Shown in pieces: positions 52,803 to 53,297 of a DNA stretch of 53,297 bases (its first letter is position 1; every line of letters starts with the position of its first letter). Position numbers and translations under genes: made by a program. The notes beneath the pieces were generated by a model that was given only the letters and a program-made list of their open reading frames with translations, was not told the DNA's origin and did not search any database. The DNA comes from Corallococcus praedator (GTDB lineage: Bacteria > Myxococcota > Myxococcia > Myxococcales > Myxococcaceae): assembly GCF_003612125.1 (NCBI RefSeq), contig NZ_RAWI01000019.1, positions 1-53,297 of the forward strand, given 5' to 3'.

Positions 52803-52818
52803 GGGAATCGAACCCGCC
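52803..52818 (-). repeat. tRNA 3'-end-like direct repeat, copy 2
   Basis: Same 16-mer as at 51739-51754. Here the complement gives a perfect 5-bp T-stem around TTCGATT (GCGGG/CCCGC) followed by CGCTCCC and A, just like a tRNA or tmRNA 3' end. Further 5' on the minus strand a CGGAGCG can pair with the acceptor except at its first base, but the D and anticodon arms are not convincing. Probably a tRNA-derived remnant or attachment site rather than a working tRNA. Confidence 0.45.
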
Positions 52819-52900
52819 TCAAGGCGGAAGCAAAAACCCTAAGCAGGTCGCGCTGTCACCGGCTAATGCCTTGATCTCACACCGGATCGTTCCCCCGCTC

Positions 52901-52930
52901 CGTCCCGTTTTGTCCCGTCTCGTCCCGTTC
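52901..52930. repeat. Three 10-bp tandem repeats
   Basis: CGTCCCGTTT, TGTCCCGTCT and CGTCCCGTTC follow one another without spacing, sharing the core GTCCCGT at one helical-turn period. Iteron-like arrays of this sort can be recombinase or replication protein sites; here function is unknown. Confidence 0.6.
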
Positions 52931-53039
52931 TTAACCCCGCTGGAGGGGCACACTGGGGGCACATGCGGCCCAACAGGGGCAATCTGCTTGAACGCAAGCG
53001 GCCTGAGTTCCCCGGTCTCCCAGGGCTCACGAGAACCCC

Positions 53040-53170
53040 ATGGGAGGCGGACAGTCGCGTGTGCCCTGGAAAGGTGTGGCAGGGGAGGAGCGGGTGGCGG
53101 AGCGCGGGTGGGCGTACCGGCGGAGGCCGCCGGAGGGGACGGTGCTGTACGAGGCGGTGAAGGACCACCT
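53040..53170 (+). pseudogene. N-terminal fragment of an IS91-type transposase
   Basis: The frame [20 protein letters not shown] followed by [11 protein letters not shown] matches the start of zinc-binding-domain IS91-like transposases abundant in myxobacteria. Homology ends at the sequence where the terminal repeat of the IS3-type element begins (53171), so the gene is broken after about 40 codons. The exact start codon is unclear. Confidence 0.5.
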
Positions 53171-53297
53171 TGAAGTTGCCCCGGTTTCGTGGAGTCCCAC
53201 CCGCTGTGCGAAAAGGGTCCCACGATGCCGAAGTCACGCCCCCCATACCCTCCGGAGTTCCGTGAGCGGGTCGTCGAGCTGATGAAGGCCGGCCGGT
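53171..53297 (+). mobile_element. IS3-family insertion sequence, left end, cut by window
   Basis: The element seems to start at TGAAGTTGCCCCGGTTTC (53171), a terminal-repeat type seen on IS3-family elements, 54 bp before the transposase OrfA start. It inserted into the IS91-type transposase gene. The right end, second frame and target duplication lie beyond the window. Confidence 0.55.
53225..53297 (+). CDS. IS3-family transposase OrfA, N-terminus only
   Basis: Twenty-four codons are visible: [20 protein letters not shown] followed by [16 protein letters not shown] is the standard beginning of the helix-turn-helix of OrfA proteins of IS3-type elements. The gene continues past the window end. 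OrfA binds the terminal repeats and is normally joined to OrfB by a programmed frameshift to make the active transposase. Confidence 0.75.
   Translation, partial: MPKSRPPYPPEFRERVVELMKAGR

Larger units (their letters stand above)
52582..53039. other. Gene-free stretch with tRNA-like and short tandem repeats
   Basis: No convincing gene. It contains the second tRNA-3'-end-like repeat (52803-52818) and three 10-bp tandem repeats (52901-52930), features commonly found beside integration sites. The rest shows no codon structure on either strand that I trust. Confidence 0.6.

Noticed and set aside
52791-52910. Complete tRNA or tmRNA gene on the minus strand
   Set aside because: T-arm and acceptor 3' half are good, but the 5' acceptor base mismatches and D/anticodon arms do not form; kept only as a tRNA-like repeat.

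Overview
The window is high-GC DNA with tightly packed genes, frequent 4-bp stop/start overlaps, very large assembly-line synthases, many lipoproteins and secreted proteins, and AHH toxin / Imm11-type immunity genes. Together these point to a myxobacterium of the Myxococcus/Corallococcus kind (inference; no rRNA is present to confirm it). Both ends look disturbed: the left end starts with a 49-bp perfect fold-back palindrome, probably a contig-end artefact, and the right end runs into nested insertion-sequence remnants.

Layout. 78-497: a small STAS/SpoIIAA-like protein. 530-3967 (minus): a polymorphic-toxin operon in the order AHH nuclease toxin, Imm11-type immunity, Imm49-type immunity, and a ketosynthase-fold protein that has lost its catalytic residues. 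4096-5415: an exported amidohydrolase. 5425-16092 (minus): a hybrid NRPS-PKS operon, A-PCP-C-A-PCP then KS-AT-ACP, followed by a type II thioesterase and an acyl-CoA-dehydrogenase-like flavoprotein, all translationally coupled. 16156-20259: a short mixed block with a TcdA/TcdB-type glycosyltransferase-like protein, a thioredoxin with a CPPC centre, a LysR regulator, an HH-x-I-P nuclease-like protein and an FBP (EF-G-binding type) zinc-finger protein. 20287-31014 (minus): a 3,575-aa NRPS with terminal thioesterase whose order is C-A-PCP-A-PCP-C-(A fragment)-C-A-PCP-TE; one C domain and one A-PCP segment appear to have been deleted. The third A domain carries the classical glutamine code.

31305-37618 (plus): a CTQ-quinoprotein oxidase (LodA/GoxA family), its flavoprotein partner (LodB) and a pentahaem cytochrome, preceded by three 10-bp palindromes of form TGAC-NN-GTCA. 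Two near-identical palindromes lie upstream of an unknown beta-rich protein (37794-38789), suggesting a shared regulator. 38976-46444 (minus) is an envelope/secreted region: a 14-repeat RCC1 lipoprotein, a lipoprotein of unknown fold, two tandem paralogous PPC-like lipoproteins, a 67-aa precursor of a defensin-like CS-alpha-beta peptide, and a DUF3298-like exported protein. 46664-50375 holds an Asp/Asn beta-hydroxylase, an alpha/beta-hydrolase, a small cysteine-containing protein and a fatty-acid-hydroxylase membrane enzyme.

50384-53297 looks like a damaged integration site: a gene truncated at its 5' end, the tail of another gene, a lower-GC GIY-YIG-like gene, two tRNA-3'-end-like repeats, a repeat-rich protein, and an IS91-type transposase start interrupted by an IS3-type element cut by the window end. 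Best leads: the defensin-like peptide, the lod operon with its putative shared operators, the deleted-domain NRPS, and the toxin operon with its inactive ketosynthase. Substrate codes and family assignments were made by eye and are flagged as such.
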